A stretch of DNA of 8,459 nucleotides from an uncultured Actinoplanes sp. (GTDB taxonomy: Bacteria > Actinomycetota > Actinomycetes > Mycobacteriales > Micromonosporaceae), in NCBI GenBank assembly GCA_934667465.1, contig CAKUMG010000199.1, forward strand, positions 1 through 8,459. Reading direction: 5' to 3'. Position numbers and translations under genes: made by a program. Below are positions 7,307 through 8,459 of the stretch, one piece after another. The notes beneath the pieces were generated by a model that was given only the letters and a program-made list of their open reading frames with translations, was not told the origin of the DNA and did no database searches. Every line of letters starts with the position of its first letter. The stretch's first letter is position 1.

Positions 7307-7331
7307 GAATGCCGATGGAAGAATGGCATTC
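7307..7331. repeat. 7-bp inverted repeat in the miaA / DUF349 divergent region
   Basis: GAATGCC (7307-7313) and GGCATTC (7325-7331) are perfect inverted copies separated by 11 nt, in a locally AT-richer stretch of the divergent intergenic region. It could be an operator or a 5' UTR hairpin for the DUF349 gene, 65 nt downstream. No regulator family was recognised and a chance occurrence is possible. Confidence 0.45.
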
Positions 7332-7396
7332 GACTGCGCCATGGCGGTGCGAACGGGCAGCGACGCTCGAGACACCGGGAAGACGAGGATGGGCTC

Positions 7397-8459
7397 ATGA
7401 ACGACTGGACGACCTTCGGGCGCGTGGACGCCGACGGAACCGTCTACGTCAAGACAGCCGAGGGCGACAAGGTCGTCGGCTCCTGGCAGGCGGGCACGCC
7501 CGAGGAGGGCCTGGCCCACTTCGCCCGGCGCTTCGCCGACCTGGTCACCGAGGTCGACCTCGTGGAGGCCCGGCTCAAGTCCGGCGCTGCCGACGCGGCG
7601 CACTCGCTGACCAGCGTGAAGCGGCTGCGGACGACCCTCGACGAGGCACACGTCGTCGGCGACATCGAGGGGCTCGGCACGCGGCTCGACGCGCTCGAGA
7701 AGCTGGCCGACGCCAAGGCCGACGAGGCGAAGGCGGCCCGCGAGGTGGCCCGCACCGAGGCGCTCGCGCGCAAGACGGCGCTGGTCGAGGAGGCCGAGAC
7801 GATCGCCGCCGAGGCGACCGGCTGGAAGAGCGCGGGCGACCGCCTCAAGGAGATCCTCGACGAGTGGAAGACGATCCGCGGCGTCGACAAGAAGACCGAC
7901 GGCGAGCTGTGGAAGCGCTTCGCGGCCGCCCGCGACGGCTTCACCCGCCGCCGCGGCGCGCACTTCGCCACCCTCGACGGTCAGCGCAAGCAGGCGCAGA
8001 CCGCCAAGGAGGAGCTGGTCACCGAGGCGGAGACGCTCTCCCAGTCGTCCGAGTGGGCCCCGACCGCCGCCCGGCTCAAGGAGCTCATGACGGAGTGGAA
8101 GGCGGCGCCCCGCGCCGCCAAGGAGGCCGAGCAGCGCCTCTGGGAGAGGTTCCGCGCCGCCCAGGACGCGTTCTTCACCCGCCGCAGCGAGGTCTTCTCG
8201 GCCCGCGACGCGGAGTACAAGGGCAACCTGGACAAGAAGCAGGCAGTCCTCGCCGAGCTCGAAGCCGTGGACGTCGACGCGGACCCGCGCGGCGCCCAGA
8301 ACAAGCTCCGCGACCTCCAGGCGGCCTGGCACGACGCCGGCCGGGTGCCGCGCGAATCGGCCGCCGGGCTCGACCGCCGCTGGCGGGCCGCGGAGGAGCG
8401 CATCCGGATCGCGATGGACTCGGCGTGGCGCAAGACCGCCCCGCAGGACAACCCGCTGC
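7397..8459 (+). CDS. DUF349 repeat protein (3' end outside window)
   Basis: Function not established. The first 354 residues are visible. An N-terminal segment (1-50, VDADGTVYVKTAEGDKVVGSW) is typical of actinobacterial DUF349 proteins and looks like a small beta unit. A helical coiled-coil region rich in Ala, Glu, Lys and Arg follows (about 50-140), then three DUF349 units. Key tryptophans sit at W157, W234 and W311, exactly 77 residues apart. LW pairs lie at 171-172 and 248-249, but the third unit has LD at 325-326. The units share the pattern RLKE..EWK...LW.RF.AA.D.F..RR. There is no signal peptide or membrane segment, so it is cytosolic. The start is ATG 7397, with GAGG 8 nt upstream. Family members are about 400-420 residues from memory, so perhaps 50-60 are missing. 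It stands divergent to miaA, as in other actinobacteria. Confidence 0.92.
   Translation, partial: MNDWTTFGRVDADGTVYVKTAEGDKVVGSWQAGTPEEGLAHFARRFADLVTEVDLVEARLKSGAADAAHSLTSVKRLRTTLDEAHVVGDIEGLGTRLDALEKLADAKADEAKAAREVARTEALARKTALVEEAETIAAEATGWKSAGDRLKEILDEWKTIRGVDKKTDGELWKRFAAARDGFTRRRGAHFATLDGQRKQAQTAKEELVTEAETLSQSSEWAPTAARLKELMTEWKAAPRAAKEAEQRLWERFRAAQDAFFTRRSEVFSARDAEYKGNLDKKQAVLAELEAVDVDADPRGAQNKLRDLQAAWHDAGRVPRESAAGLDRRWRAAEERIRIAMDSAWRKTAPQDNPL

Noticed and set aside
7118..8332. A 404-codon minus-strand frame antisense to the DUF349 gene, reading into miaA.
   Set aside because: The opposite strand encodes a recognisable DUF349 protein with regular repeat spacing. This frame is Leu/Gly/Arg-rich and has no family features.

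Overview
The window is GC-rich chromosomal DNA of an actinobacterium. GC-biased third positions, GTG/TTG starts, an ACT-domain malic enzyme and an actinobacterial DUF349 protein all fit. The order miaA-dapF-...-hflX next to a DUF349 gene is the conserved neighbourhood that in actinomycetes lies in the recA-miaB-miaA-dapF-hflX-lexA region. Protein wording suggests a Micromonosporaceae-like filamentous actinomycete (Actinoplanes/Micromonospora type), but that placement is inference from memory, not a search.

Layout, left to right. (1) Positions 1-1378, minus strand: the N-terminal 459 residues of a secreted beta-propeller-like protein with one membrane span and a Gly/Tyr-rich cytoplasmic tail; its 3' end lies outside the window. 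(2) 1379-1606: intergenic, with the likely propeller promoter and a strong hairpin terminator for hflX. (3) 1607-3001, minus: hflX, ribosome-splitting GTPase, with a TTG start and a near-perfect Shine-Dalgarno. (4) 3002-3175: divergent control region. (5) 3176-4636, plus: ACT-domain malic enzyme. (6) About 4641-4693: long inverted repeat at the convergent junction, a probable bidirectional terminator. (7) 4674-7232, minus: probable operon miaA > dapF > glycerophosphodiester phosphodiesterase (GDPD); dapF and GDPD overlap by 4 nt. (8) 7233-7396: divergent control region with a 7-bp inverted repeat. (9) 7397-8459, plus: DUF349 coiled-coil repeat protein, cut by the right edge.

Functionally this is mostly housekeeping. 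MiaA modifies tRNA A37 and HflX recycles or rescues ribosomes, so both act in translation. DapF supplies meso-diaminopimelate for peptidoglycan and lysine. GDPD recycles glycerophosphodiesters from phospholipid turnover. Malic enzyme links the TCA cycle to pyruvate. The propeller protein and the DUF349 protein have no established function. I found no RNA genes, CRISPR, insertion sequences, prophage or defence system, and I do not think the window holds a new multi-gene system. The items most worth a second look are the architecture of the propeller protein, the exact 77-residue periodicity in the DUF349 protein, and the control regions around hflX and the malic enzyme.
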